Notes: a model not told the origin generated them from the letters alone. A stretch of 64,000 nucleotides of DNA from Sulfidibacter corallicola (GCF_017498545.1 NZ_CP071793.1:7081001-7145000), one strand, 5' to 3'; counted from the stretch's first letter, positions 1 to 7,748 are shown. Made by a program: numbers and translations.

Positions 1-243
1 AAGAAAAAATCTTGAAATGAAAAACACTTTGCATCAAGGTGGCGAGGTGTTTTGGGCGGTAATGACCTGGAAGAAAAAAGTTTATCTTGTTTTTCGGGCT
101 CGTGCTACGGCTTGATTCAGTTTTTGGAATTCGCTTTGCTATCCCTTTCGTTTAGCGCATAGCTTTTGGTAGATTCACTGAACCCTTGCTGCGCTCCATC
201 AGGTAGTGCTTATCTTTTTCGGACCATTTTCAAGGAGATCATC
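1..243. other. Left-edge intergenic DNA
   Basis: AT-rich sequence at the window edge. I see no supported gene, RNA or terminator in it. It may contain the promoter of the small frame at 244. Confidence 0.3.
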
Positions 244-354
244 ATGAATATCCATTCGATACCATCGAATGTCTTTTCGGCAGAACGTCCCTATGAGACC
301 ACTGCCCTTCTCCTTTATTTGTATTGTGCCTACCTAATTCTACGATTGGGATAA
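244..354 (+). CDS. Possible 36-residue small protein
   Basis: An ATG follows a strong Shine-Dalgarno sequence (AAGGAG at 232-237, 6 nt spacing) and opens a 36-residue frame. The C-terminal half is hydrophobic (ALLLYLYCAYLILRL) and could be a single membrane helix. I recognise no family. It lies about 230 bp upstream of the tRNA cluster and could be a leader or a membrane peptide. The good ribosome binding site is the only real support. Confidence 0.3.
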   Translation: MNIHSIPSNVFSAERPYETTALLLYLYCAYLILRLG

Positions 355-583
355 GCTCCCCAATCCCGCACAAAAGAACTCAACCCCTTTTGAGGGGGGG
401 AGCGAGTCGACGAACGGTGTCAATTCTATTCGTTGGTCGTGAATGCCGCATTCTACTTACGAGATCGCTGGCTGGTTGTATGTATCTGCATACATCCCCT
501 GCACAGGAATTCATAAGAACAGAAGCAGACTCAGGCAATCGTGATCGGGTGGTTGGGAAGTCAGCGTTTTTCGGTCATCGCTT

Positions 584-660
584 GGGGATGTAGCCCAATT
601 GGAAGAGGTACGCGACTCAGAATCGCGATGTTGTGGGTTCGAATCCCACCATCCCCACCA
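584..660 (+). tRNA. tRNA with Leu anticodon CAG, short variable loop
   Basis: The acceptor stem GGGGATG (584-590) pairs with CATCCCC (650-656), followed by A73 and an encoded CCA (658-660). The anticodon stem CGCGA/TCGCG encloses the loop CTCAGAA, giving anticodon CAG (618-620). The T arm is GTGGG-TTCGAAT-CCCAC. The variable loop is only 5 nt (ATGTT), whereas canonical bacterial tRNA-Leu is class II with a long variable arm. The D arm has 3 bp and a large loop, which is class II-like. Its charging identity is therefore uncertain: leucine by anticodon, but not by body. Confidence 0.85.
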
Positions 661-670
661 TTTCACTTCA

Positions 671-754
671 GGGAGTGTATCCCGAGGGCGAAGGCACCGG
701 GCTGTAGACCCGTGATATTCAGAAACGTTGTAGGTTCGAATCCTACCACTCCCA
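671..754 (+). tRNA. tRNA-Tyr (GTA)
   Basis: The acceptor stem GGGAGTG (671-677) pairs with CACTCCC (747-753), with A73 at 754 and no encoded CCA. The anticodon loop CTGTAGA gives GTA (704-706). A long variable arm between about 711 and 730 is as expected for bacterial tRNA-Tyr, a class II tRNA. It is the only member of this cluster with the canonical body for its anticodon. Confidence 0.88.
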
Positions 755-757
755 CTT

Positions 758-831
758 GAGAATGTGGCCCAATCGGCAGAGGCAGCGAGCTTAAAATTCG
801 TGTGTTGCGGGTTCGATTCCCGCCATTCTCA
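758..831 (+). tRNA. tRNA with Leu anticodon TAA, short variable loop
   Basis: The acceptor stem GAGAATG (758-764) pairs with CATTCTC (824-830), with A73 at 831. The anticodon stem GCGAG/TTCGT includes two G-U pairs, and the loop CTTAAAA gives TAA (792-794). The T arm is GCGGG-TTCGATT-CCCGC. The variable loop is about 5 nt. The D arm GCC...GGC has 3 bp. No CCA is encoded. It starts only 3 nt after the tRNA-Tyr, so the genes are probably co-transcribed. Confidence 0.82.
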
Positions 832-839
832 TCGCTCAC

Positions 840-913
840 CGCGTGGTAATCCAAATGGAAGAGGTGCCAGACCGAGAATCTGGTTGTTGTGGGTTCGAAT
901 CCCACCCACGCGA
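840..913 (+). tRNA. tRNA with Leu anticodon GAG, short variable loop
   Basis: The acceptor stem CGCGTGG (840-846) pairs with CCACGCG (906-912), with A73 at 913. The anticodon stem CCAGA/TCTGG encloses CCGAGAA, giving GAG (874-876). The variable loop is 5 nt (TTGTT) and the T arm is GTGGG-TTCGAAT-CCCAC. No CCA is encoded. Leucine anticodon on a body without the long arm expected for tRNA-Leu. Confidence 0.82.
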
Positions 914-916
914 TTC

Positions 917-990
917 GGGGATGTAGCCCAACTGGCAGAGGTACACGGCTCAAAACCGTGATGTTGTGGGTTCGAATCCCACCATTCCCA
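917..990 (+). tRNA. tRNA with Leu anticodon CAA, short variable loop
   Basis: The acceptor stem GGGGATG (917-923) pairs with CATTCCC (983-989) with one G-U pair, and A73 is at 990. The anticodon stem CACGG/CCGTG encloses CTCAAAA, giving CAA (951-953). The variable loop is ATGTT and the T arm GTGGG-TTCGAAT-CCCAC. No CCA is encoded. It is very similar to the first tRNA of the cluster (584-660), suggesting local duplication followed by anticodon change. Confidence 0.82.
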
Positions 991-1083
991 TCTTGACTTT
1001 TGTCCAACTAGACGAAATGGTTTTTCCTGGTGAACCTGGGGTTCATCAGAGGCCCTTTCCAGTAAATACTCCCCAAGAGAGGC

Positions 1084-2010
1084 GTGACAGTGTTAATACT
1101 CTACAACCTTGATCCCTTTGAAATGAAAGGGATAGATGAAGCCTTTTGCGAAGAAGCAAATTGTGCCAGATCGCATGGGTTTTCCGTATTCCCTTTTGAT
1201 CACGATGAAATTTGTAACGGTTCGCCTGTTCGAGCTGTACGTTGTATTCCCAAGGCCGAGGTGCCGCGGAAAGGGCTGTGCCGAAGTTGGATGTTGACGC
1301 CACATGAATACGAGCGATTGTATGCGGCCTTGCAGGACCGTGGTCTTCAACTGATCAATTCACCCGAATCCTATCGCCATTGTCACTATCTGCCGGAATC
1401 CTACGAAATAATCAAGGACCACACGCCTGAGACGGTGTGGATTCCCTCAAATCAGCTCTCCGATGAGTCGATTGCAAAGGCTCTTGCTCGATTCGAGGGG
1501 AGCGCTGTGGTTATCAAGGACTACGTCAAATCTCAGAAACACTATTGGAATGAAGCCTGCTTCATTCCCGATGCTTCGAACCTCACACAGGCCAAATCAG
1601 TTATTGCACGCTTTCGAGAATTGCAGGACCAATGCTTGGAGGGTGGGCTGGTATGTCGTCGATATGTGCCATTACTCCAAATTGGCACACATCCGCGTAG
1701 CGGCATGCCGCTAGGATTGGAGTATCGAATCTTTTTCTTTGAAGGGCATGCGGTGTTGACAAAGCCATATTGGCCGGAAATGAAGACAGATCATGAAGAG
1801 GTTCCATTGGATCGCTTCAATCAGATCGCAAGTCAGGTCAAAAGCCAGTTCTTCACCATGGATGTAGCCAAAACGGAATCGGGATCTTGGTTGATTGTTG
1901 AGCTAGGCGATGCGCAAGTTTCAGGATTACCCAGGCCTGCAGATGCAGAGCTTCTATTCCAAAATTTGAAGAGCCTTTCTGACGAAAACCAATCGGGGCT
2001 GGGTATCTGA
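1084..2010 (+). CDS. ATP-grasp ligase, R2K/DUF4343-like
   Basis: This 308-residue protein resembles the ATP-grasp family DUF4343 (R2K clade). Visible marks are the segment SWMLTPHEYERLYAAL followed by NSPESYRHCHYLPE, a lysine-rich block around residues 147-155 (IKDYVKSQKH) fitting the two-lysine signature, EYRIFF near residue 220, and a terminal WLIVELGDAQVSG that would hold the Mg-binding acidic residue. ATP-grasp enzymes form amide or peptide bonds through acyl phosphates. R2K members have been proposed to modify proteins in biological conflicts. Start: GTG at 1084, or GTG at 1090, which sits better behind the purine-rich AGAGAG. It begins 94 bp after the unusual tRNA cluster on the same strand. 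A functional link is possible but unproven. Confidence 0.7.
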   Translation: MTVLILYNLDPFEMKGIDEAFCEEANCARSHGFSVFPFDHDEICNGSPVRAVRCIPKAEVPRKGLCRSWMLTPHEYERLYAALQDRGLQLINSPESYRHCHYLPESYEIIKDHTPETVWIPSNQLSDESIAKALARFEGSAVVIKDYVKSQKHYWNEACFIPDASNLTQAKSVIARFRELQDQCLEGGLVCRRYVPLLQIGTHPRSGMPLGLEYRIFFFEGHAVLTKPYWPEMKTDHEEVPLDRFNQIASQVKSQFFTMDVAKTESGSWLIVELGDAQVSGLPRPADAELLFQNLKSLSDENQSGLGI

Positions 2011-2345
2011 TTGACCAGCCCGCCTCCTGCGGAGAGGCAGCGTGGACGAGGCGGCCTCGTTGTTCGCGGTCCGGTTTCATCTCGCCGCAGGAGGGAGGAA
2101 TGTTCGAGTGCGAAAGTGATGGTGACGCGCGCGCGTCGCGTGAGTTTTTGTCTCTGTCCACCCGGTGGACACCCAAGTTTACGAAAAGGATCCTGCAGGT
2201 GGCGACTAGGTTCATCTGGAGAGACCACTTCACGAGCAAGGAGGCTGTCGACGACGAGGCTGTCGTTGCGCAGGTCATGGGAGGATGATACTGACATCGC
2301 CAGAGGAGTTCACGAAAAAGGTTCTGCTCGCGTCGATTGGTGATC
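2011..2345 (-). repeat. Decayed repeat-protein gene fragments, copy A
   Basis: There is no intact gene here. The block contains two copies of a motif close to AAGTTCACGAAAAGGATCCT (about 2174-2193 and 2308-2327) and a segment whose minus-strand reading includes a DDxLVV-like piece, all broken by frameshifts. Related pieces recur near 3.15, 8.0-8.3, 9.2-9.45 and 10.4-10.75 kb. On the minus strand these read as GRILFxNF and HLHDDALVV units, suggesting remnants of a repetitive, beta-propeller-like secreted protein. The family is not certain. Confidence 0.45.
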
Positions 2346-2347
2346 GT

Positions 2348-2959
2348 CTAAGGGTGCGGTTCGATCACCAGTGTGTCCAAAATGTCTCGAATCTCTAGGC
2401 GTATCCCAGTTGTATCATCTTTGGGAGTACCCGCGCTTATCAAAAAGTAATGGTTCCCTCTTGGCACGAACCAGAATTCGGAACAGGCGGGAAAGGATTG
2501 CCCGTCTTGTGATCCAGCCGTATAAGTAATGCGCGCGTAGGCGCCATTTAGGTTGGAGATGACGATGTCGGTAGGTTTTTGAACTACCTCATAATCTTTA
2601 AAAACCTTTTCGAGTTCGGCCAGGTTTCCTCGAACAATCTCCTTCGGATCTTGTCCCTTGAGCTCACCCAGAGGTTTGATAAAAATCTTTAGGTGTGGGT
2701 TCAGATCGTCGAAGGTTTCCTCATATTTATTCATGGCAACTAGGGGTGTGGTGGAGTATTTGAGGAGCTTATCTTTAAAACCTTCATCGATCTTTTTCAG
2801 CTTCCCGAGGTTCTCCAGATGTTCTTCACTCGAAGTGAATCGCCAAGAAGCCGGCTTAGAAATTTTCAAACCGATGGTGGTGTCCTCAAATTGATGAGGA
2901 GGATCAGCGAGAAAAGACAAGGATGTTGCAAGGAGGCAAAAAGAAAAAATGGTTTTCAT
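2348..2959 (-). CDS. Secreted DUF1795/PsbP-like protein
   Basis: This 203-residue protein opens with a signal peptide (residues about 1-18: Lys at 3, then a hydrophobic FSFCLLATSLSFLA). Next comes a region that looks like the DUF1795/PsbP-MOG1 fold: GLKISKPASWRF near residue 29, a charged helical middle, and a C-terminal beta-rich part with YARITYTAGSQDG and SEFWFVPRGNHYFLIS. Members of this fold are small exported proteins of mostly unknown role. It stands alone, with decayed DNA on both sides. No cysteine sits at the cleavage site, so it is probably soluble and not a lipoprotein. Confidence 0.6.
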   Translation of the reverse strand: MKTIFSFCLLATSLSFLADPPHQFEDTTIGLKISKPASWRFTSSEEHLENLGKLKKIDEGFKDKLLKYSTTPLVAMNKYEETFDDLNPHLKIFIKPLGELKGQDPKEIVRGNLAELEKVFKDYEVVQKPTDIVISNLNGAYARITYTAGSQDGQSFPACSEFWFVPRGNHYFLISAGTPKDDTTGIRLEIRDILDTLVIEPHP

Positions 2960-3134
2960 AGATCATGCCCTTTAAATTTGTCAGCGAAAACAGAGGAGTA
3001 GTTTTCGCCCGTCTGAATGTACCATAGCGTGAAATCTCAGGCTGGAACTATCCCTGTCGCGAGGGCCCAGCGAAGACGGGAGCCACCTCATTGAGTAGGC
3101 ATCCGTGGAAGCGCCATCTACCTTCGGTCCTCTT

Positions 3135-3192
3135 CTCCTCTGGGCGTTAAGGAAAAGGATCCTGCACACAGTCAAAAGGTTCACCAAATTGG
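3135..3192 (-). repeat. Decayed repeat-protein gene fragment, copy B
   Basis: A short isolated match (GTTAAGGAAAAGGATCCTGC and downstream TTCACC) to the repeat family described at 2011-2345. The surrounding stretch 2960-3254 holds nothing else I can support. Confidence 0.35.
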
Positions 3193-3254
3193 CTTTTTCT
3201 CGGACACTTTTTGCGGAGGGCCCGAACGACATATGTGTATGGGCTCCGGAGAGG

Positions 3255-3526
3255 TTATCCGGTAGTACGTTGAGCAATTTTCTCACCGACGATAAAGTAA
3301 AAGTGCCCTTCATCGTCAAGAAGGGTGAACACCAAGAGCTCAGGTGTCAAATCCTCGAACCTCGAGTAGATGAAATCGCGCTCATCGGAAGTGCTGAGCC
3401 TTAATGAGCTTAAACCGAACGAGTTAGGAATTTCGATATATTGAACCCCAGTGAATTCAAGTATGTCCTGTTCTGAGTTGTAAATCGTTTGTGTCCCTCC
3501 GGTGAAGGGAACCGATCCTAAAAAAA
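3255..3526 (-). pseudogene. 3' fragment of a gene cut by the IS66-like element
   Basis: A minus-strand frame of about 90 residues runs to a stop at 3255. It includes GTQTIYNSEQDILEFTGVQY and ends with FTLLDDEGHFYFIVGEKIAQ. No family is recognised. The frame stays open into the IS end, and the only start codon (GTG at 3542) lies inside the presumed element, so the natural N-terminus seems missing. Its orientation matches the gene at 6889-7347 on the far side of the element. The two may be halves of one interrupted gene (inference). Confidence 0.4.
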
Positions 3527-3576
3527 TCCTGGACATTTGCACCGATCGTGGCTAACCTCATGCTGGGAGGTCAGCC

Positions 3577-4470
3577 ATGGAAACTGCGACACCATTTCGA
3601 TTTTGTGGCAATCCCGTCTCGCCAGAGGAACTCGATCTGATCAAGGAGATGGCCGAGGAATTCTGGGGGATTAGCCGAACGGAATTGGCCGAAACGCTCT
3701 GTGAGTTGCTTGATTGGAAACGACCCAGCGGTCGACTGAAAGGCGTGGAATGTCGTCAATTCCTCGAACAGCTCGAGGCCGCCGGGATCATTCGCCTGCC
3801 CAAACCCCGCCAGGGGAAGCCGAAAGGCGCGCGGGCTAAAGCCGGGCGCAGCGACCGTGGCGATGCCCAGACACCCATCCAATGCAAGCTCAATGAGTTG
3901 GGAGGCGTGGTCCTGCGCCATGTCACAACCCCCAAGGATCGAGCGCTTTGGAAGGAGCTCATGGATCGCTATCACTACCTTGGGTTCAAGACGCCCTTTG
4001 GGGCCTGCCTTCGTTATGTCATTCAAACCGCCGAAGCGGAGCCCCGCGTGTTGGGATGCCTTCAATTTTCTTCACCGGCCTGGGCCCTCGAAGAACGAGA
4101 TCGGTGGATTGGATGGACCCCGGAGTCCCGTAAAGCGAGGCTTCAGCGGATCGTCCAGAACTCGCGCTTCTTGCTTCTGCCTTGGGTCGAGGTCAAAAGC
4201 CTCGCCAGTCACGTCCTGAGCCTGGTAACCAAACAGCTCCCCGACGATTGGGAACAGGCCTTCCACCAACGCCCCCTGCTGCTGGAAACTTTCGTCGACA
4301 CGCAACGATTCACCGGAACCTGCTATCGCGCAGCCAACTGGAGATACCTGGGGATGACCAAAGGCCGCGGCCGGATGGATCGCGAGGGACGCAGACCAGA
4401 ACCAGTCCGTGCGATTTGGGTGTGCCCGCTGCATCGAAAGTGCCGCGCGTTGTTGCGCGGAGACGTTTGA
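3577..4470 (+). CDS. DruA-like protein (DUF4338)
   Basis: This 297-residue protein matches the DUF4338 family that includes DruA of Druantia anti-phage systems. Diagnostic blocks are RYHYLGFKTPFG near residue 130, LGCLQFSSPAW, RDRWIGW, NSRFLLLPWVEVKSLASHVL near residues 192-212, and LLETFVDTQRFTGTCYRAANW followed by a GRGR loop. Residues 1-120 are a helical, basic N-terminal region. The ATG at 3577 has GGGAGG upstream. Its stop overlaps the next start by one base (TGATG), so it is translationally coupled to tnpC. In this setting it is more likely an accessory gene of the transposon than part of a Druantia operon, because no other dru genes are present. Confidence 0.8.
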   Translation: METATPFRFCGNPVSPEELDLIKEMAEEFWGISRTELAETLCELLDWKRPSGRLKGVECRQFLEQLEAAGIIRLPKPRQGKPKGARAKAGRSDRGDAQTPIQCKLNELGGVVLRHVTTPKDRALWKELMDRYHYLGFKTPFGACLRYVIQTAEAEPRVLGCLQFSSPAWALEERDRWIGWTPESRKARLQRIVQNSRFLLLPWVEVKSLASHVLSLVTKQLPDDWEQAFHQRPLLLETFVDTQRFTGTCYRAANWRYLGMTKGRGRMDREGRRPEPVRAIWVCPLHRKCRALLRGDV

Positions 4471-6074
4471 TGACAGGCCCGCTGGTGGGACCCGAGCGGA
4501 CGGCACGGATCACCGCGCTCCGCGACAAAGTCGAAGCGGGTCTGGAACTCGGTGAAGCCGAATGTCTCCTGATGTACGCGTGCACGCTCGACTGGCTGGC
4601 GCTCAAAGACCTGCTGGTGCAGCAAGGGCTCACGCTGAAAGCGCTCAAGGCCTTCTTGCTCGGCCAGGAAGCGGAGACAGGCGCCGATCTCTCGCCGGAT
4701 CAGGGAAAGGGTCAGGCGCAAAGCCGTCCGAAACGCCCCAAAAAACCGGCGCCCAAGGGGCACGGCAAACATGCCGCGAAGGATTTTAGGGGCTGTCGCC
4801 AGGCTGACATCACCCCCGACGGTCTGACCCCCGGCGATCCCTGCCCGGAGTGCGTGGGTGAGAGGAAGGGCCGGCTTCACCAACACAAGCCCAGCCGCCC
4901 GCTGATGCGGTTGCGCCTCAACGGCAGCGCGCCCATCACCGGCACCGTCTATCGCGGCTTTCCGCTGGCTTGCAGCAAGTGCGGCGCGGTCTTCGCCCCA
5001 ACCTGGCCCGATGACGCGCAGCGCGAAACCTACGCGGCCTCCGTCAAAGCGACCGTCGCCATGCTCCGTCATTGGTACGGCTTTCCCGCCTACCGCCTCG
5101 AAAAACTACAGCGCGAGCACGGCATTCCGCTTCCCGATGCCACCCAGTCCGATCTGATCGCCGATTGTGCCGCGGCTGCCGAACCCGTCTTCCACGCACT
5201 CTACGCCGAGGCCGCCAAAGCCGATCTCTTTATCATCGACGACACCTCGGCCCGAATCCAGACCGTGATTCGCGACCACAAGAAACATCCCGACCAGGAA
5301 CGCTACGGCGCCCATGTCACCGGCATCATCGCCCGTACTCGAGAACGGGACCTCCATATCTACCGCGTCGGCACGCTTCACGCCGGTGAAAACCTGGAAG
5401 ATCTCCTGGCACTGCGCCCCGCCGATTTGCCGAGGCCGATCCAAATGAGCGACGCGGCGGCCGTCAACACCGCCCACCCGTGCGACACGCTCGTCACCTA
5501 TTGCCTCCAACACGCGCGAGGCCAGATCGAAGACGTCGTCGACCACTTCCCGGGCCCCTGCCGCAAGATCCTCGCATGGATCGCCGAGGTGTACCGTGTC
5601 GAGGAAGAGGCTCGCGTTCAAGGCATGGACGATCAGGCACGCCTGCACCACCATCAGGCCTACAGCACGGCCCCGATGAACACCCTGTTCGCCTACCTGA
5701 CAACGCTCCTGTCGGAGCGGAGGGTGGAGCCTGCCAGTGGCTTGGGTAAGGCTGCGATCTACATCCTCAAGCGCAAGGAGTCGCTTACGCGTTTCCTGAA
5801 TGTCCCCGATGTGCCGCTGGATTCCAACGCCGTCGAGCGGGCACTCAAGTGTGCCGTCCTCATTCGCAAAAACTCCCTGTTCTACCACAACGAAGTCAGT
5901 GCCTATCGGGCCGGGACGCTCATGACCCTCGCCGGTTCCTGTGTCGCCGTCGGCCGCGATCCCATCTCGTACATGACCGCTTTGGTCGAGAACCGCGATG
6001 CCGTCGCCACGGCACCCGAGGACTGGCTCCCCTGGCGCCTGCCCGCCGCTCAGTTCGAAACGCTCGGTTGCTGA
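4470..6074 (+). CDS. tnpC: IS66 family transposase (TnpC)
   Basis: This 534-residue DDE transposase has a helical N-terminus, a Lys/Pro-rich linker (residues about 70-105), a Cys-containing zinc-binding segment (PCPEC near residue 128 and CSKCG near 168), the catalytic core with LFIIDDTSA near residue 255 and MSDAA near 326, and a terminal DSNAVERALK carrying the catalytic Glu. The ATG at 4470 overlaps the druA stop. The frame is open further upstream but inside druA. The 3' end overlaps convergent tnpB by 25 bp. It appears intact. Confidence 0.88.
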   Translation: MTGPLVGPERTARITALRDKVEAGLELGEAECLLMYACTLDWLALKDLLVQQGLTLKALKAFLLGQEAETGADLSPDQGKGQAQSRPKRPKKPAPKGHGKHAAKDFRGCRQADITPDGLTPGDPCPECVGERKGRLHQHKPSRPLMRLRLNGSAPITGTVYRGFPLACSKCGAVFAPTWPDDAQRETYAASVKATVAMLRHWYGFPAYRLEKLQREHGIPLPDATQSDLIADCAAAAEPVFHALYAEAAKADLFIIDDTSARIQTVIRDHKKHPDQERYGAHVTGIIARTRERDLHIYRVGTLHAGENLEDLLALRPADLPRPIQMSDAAAVNTAHPCDTLVTYCLQHARGQIEDVVDHFPGPCRKILAWIAEVYRVEEEARVQGMDDQARLHHHQAYSTAPMNTLFAYLTTLLSERRVEPASGLGKAAIYILKRKESLTRFLNVPDVPLDSNAVERALKCAVLIRKNSLFYHNEVSAYRAGTLMTLAGSCVAVGRDPISYMTALVENRDAVATAPEDWLPWRLPAAQFETLGC

Positions 6075-6412
6075 ACTCGGCGCCATTCCGGCGCATAGCC
6101 GGCCGACCGGGGATCGCCGTGGTAGAGCAACACCTGGAGATCGCGCGCCGAAACCTGCCCGCCACCTTCAACCGGCCACCATTTCAGTTTCCCACGCGAT
6201 AGACGCTTGTAGCACAGCCAGAATCCGGTGCCGTCATACACCAAAATTTTCAAGGCCGAAAGGGTTCGGTTACGAAAGAGAAACACGGCACCACTGAACG
6301 GATCGAGATTCAGCAGGCGTCGGCACTCGGCGGCCAACCCATCGATGCCACGTCGAAAGTCCACTGGCTGACAGGCGGCGAAGATGCGCATTTGGGGCAC
6401 GATTTGCAGCAT
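6050..6412 (-). CDS. tnpB: IS66 Orf2-like accessory protein (TnpB)
   Basis: A 120-residue protein with the hallmark pattern of IS66 Orf2: VDFRRGIDGLAA near residue 17, LDPFSGAVFLFRNRTLSALK (residues about 36-55), LVYDGTGFWLCYKRLSRGKL, then WWPV. It is required with TnpA and TnpC for IS66 transposition. It follows tnpA by 1 bp and converges on tnpC. It looks intact. Confidence 0.85.
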   Translation of the reverse strand: MLQIVPQMRIFAACQPVDFRRGIDGLAAECRRLLNLDPFSGAVFLFRNRTLSALKILVYDGTGFWLCYKRLSRGKLKWWPVEGGGQVSARDLQVLLYHGDPRSAGYAPEWRRVQQPSVSN

Positions 6413-6413
6413 G

Positions 6414-6902
6414 TCACCCTCCCACGAACGAGGTGGCGATGGCCTGAAGGTGTTCCATACTCAAGCCGGGCGTGTGGATCTCCAGCCGCATTCCGTCGGG
6501 CCGGCTCCAAACCAATCGCCAGTCCCTTGCTGCGACCCCGTCGGAGTTCATCAAGTCGTGTTCTTGGTCCGCCGGCATTTTGAGTTCCACAAATTGGGGC
6601 CCGGGTTGGGACGATTGGGTGGGGCCCTCTATTTCGGTTTCCGGTTTGCTAAGGTCACCCGATTCGGTCGAATCGAGCACCATCCCAGCCTCCACGGCAC
6701 GCCGTTTCAGATCGGTCATGTTGCGTTTGAGAGCGCTGGCAACACGCCAAGGACGAAAGTGATCTAAAAGTTCACAAGCGAGCTGCCAAAGCGATTCGGG
6801 GATGGGTTCCCTCGCATGTTTTTTGTTCAATCGCCATTGGGTGAAGGCATTCTGTGTCTTGGCGAGCCGAGCCAGGTGAGGCTCTTCCTTATGCTGATCC
6901 AC
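6414..6902 (-). CDS. tnpA: IS66 TnpA-like protein
   Basis: A 162-residue protein in the tnpA position, directly before tnpB. Residues 1-75 are helical and basic, consistent with the DNA-binding half of IS66 Orf1. The C-terminal part (RPDGMRLEIHTPG, then LQAIATSFVGG) matches the usual IS66 TnpA ending. The GTG start at 6902 follows AGGAGGAGCACC. Its first codons overlap the end of the upstream frame by 14 bp. The family call rests on position and the tail motif. Confidence 0.65.
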   Translation of the reverse strand: MDQHKEEPHLARLAKTQNAFTQWRLNKKHAREPIPESLWQLACELLDHFRPWRVASALKRNMTDLKRRAVEAGMVLDSTESGDLSKPETEIEGPTQSSQPGPQFVELKMPADQEHDLMNSDGVAARDWRLVWSRPDGMRLEIHTPGLSMEHLQAIATSFVGG

Positions 6903-7347
6903 GGTGCTCCTCCTGATGTCGATCAGTGACGTCCAGGAGCTTCACTTTATCCAATCCTTTCCCTGAATTCACGGCCCGCCACCGGAGGGACACAATCGTT
7001 TCGCTCTGGCCTTCTAGGCGCAGAGTGCCTACACCAAAACTTTGGAGGCTGTACCTTTCCCCCAAAATCACCTTGTCAAGGGCTCGTTGGGCAACTTCTG
7101 CAAGGTCGTTTTTGAGAGGGGGCGAAGCCCGGGTTGGTTTGTGTCGCGGCTGAAATCTCGTTGAAGTGGGTTCTATCCGGGAGACCTTCCATGAGTTCCC
7201 CGAGCGCTGCAATTCAATTGAAACTTCCTCATTGGCGAAGAAATCGTCGACCAGAGCAACGGAAGCATCGAATGGTATGGATTCACCCGACTGATTTTGA
7301 ATGACTCCTTCCCCCTTTTCCTTTGACCAGACAGCGATGCGCCACAT
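6889..7347 (-). pseudogene. Cold-shock-domain-like protein, 3' end cut by IS
   Basis: The ATG at 7347 follows GAGGT and opens a 152-residue frame. Residues 1-60 (WSKEKGEGVIQNQSGESIPF... then VDDFFANEEVSIELQ) resemble a divergent cold-shock/OB domain. The second half is unrecognised. The last 14 or so codons run into the presumed IS end at 6938, so the natural C-terminus is probably lost. The earlier in-frame start (7467) would add a hydrophobic stretch but lacks a good ribosome binding site. Possibly the 5' half of a gene whose 3' half is at 3255-3526. Confidence 0.4.
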
Positions 7348-7463
7348 AAAAAAATACCTCGCGATTGTTTCCTCCACTGGAGAGAACCTTATCACGTCGG
7401 TGGTAGTGGTTAACAATTTCGATCCTGCCGGCCTGTATATCAAGTAGAGGCCGAGAGCGAGAA

Positions 7464-7748
7464 TCACAGTTCAAATCCCTCATACTCCCAGCAAAAATAC
7501 CTTTTCAACTTATCCACACTGGACAACCAAGTTTCACTTTCGCAAGATTCAACAATTTGGACTAGCCATCGCCAAAGTTCCTCAAAGTAGTACGCTTTCA
7601 TGACCACCAAAGGAGGTTGAGCCAAAATCAACCCATGGATCTCATCTGAGCTGTTTTGATCTTTTAAGCCATCAGGCGTGGCAAGATGAAGCGTGAATTC
7701 ATCTGCGCCACGTTTTCCTTTTTGGCCGATTTTTATTAACAAGTGCAC
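7464..7748 (-). pseudogene. Imm8-like immunity protein, N-terminally truncated
   Basis: The 94-residue frame ends with a pattern typical of Imm8 immunity proteins of polymorphic toxin systems: a conserved IGQKGKRGADEFTLHLATP near the start, VMKAYYFEELWRWL, and the ending KLKRYFCWEYEGFEL. Known Imm8 proteins have another 20-30 residues at the N-terminus. Here the reading frame stays open upstream for about 10 codons and then meets a stop without a good start, so the 5' end is missing. No cognate toxin is visible nearby. Confidence 0.45.

Larger units (their letters stand above)
3527..6938. mobile_element. IS66-like element carrying druA
   Basis: The element contains a druA-like gene and tnpC on the plus strand facing tnpA- and tnpB-like genes on the minus strand. 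Possible ends are the 8-bp inverted match TCCTGGAC (3527-3534) and GTCCAGGA (6931-6938), which lie 50 bp before druA and about 30 bp before the tnpA start. No 8-bp target duplication is visible, so the boundaries are tentative. The convergent layout with tnpC opposite to tnpAB is unusual for IS66, whose three genes are normally collinear. Confidence 0.6.

Noticed and set aside
3577..4470. A complete Druantia anti-phage system
   Set aside because: Only a DruA homologue is present, coupled to a transposase. No large helicase DruE or other dru genes are nearby.
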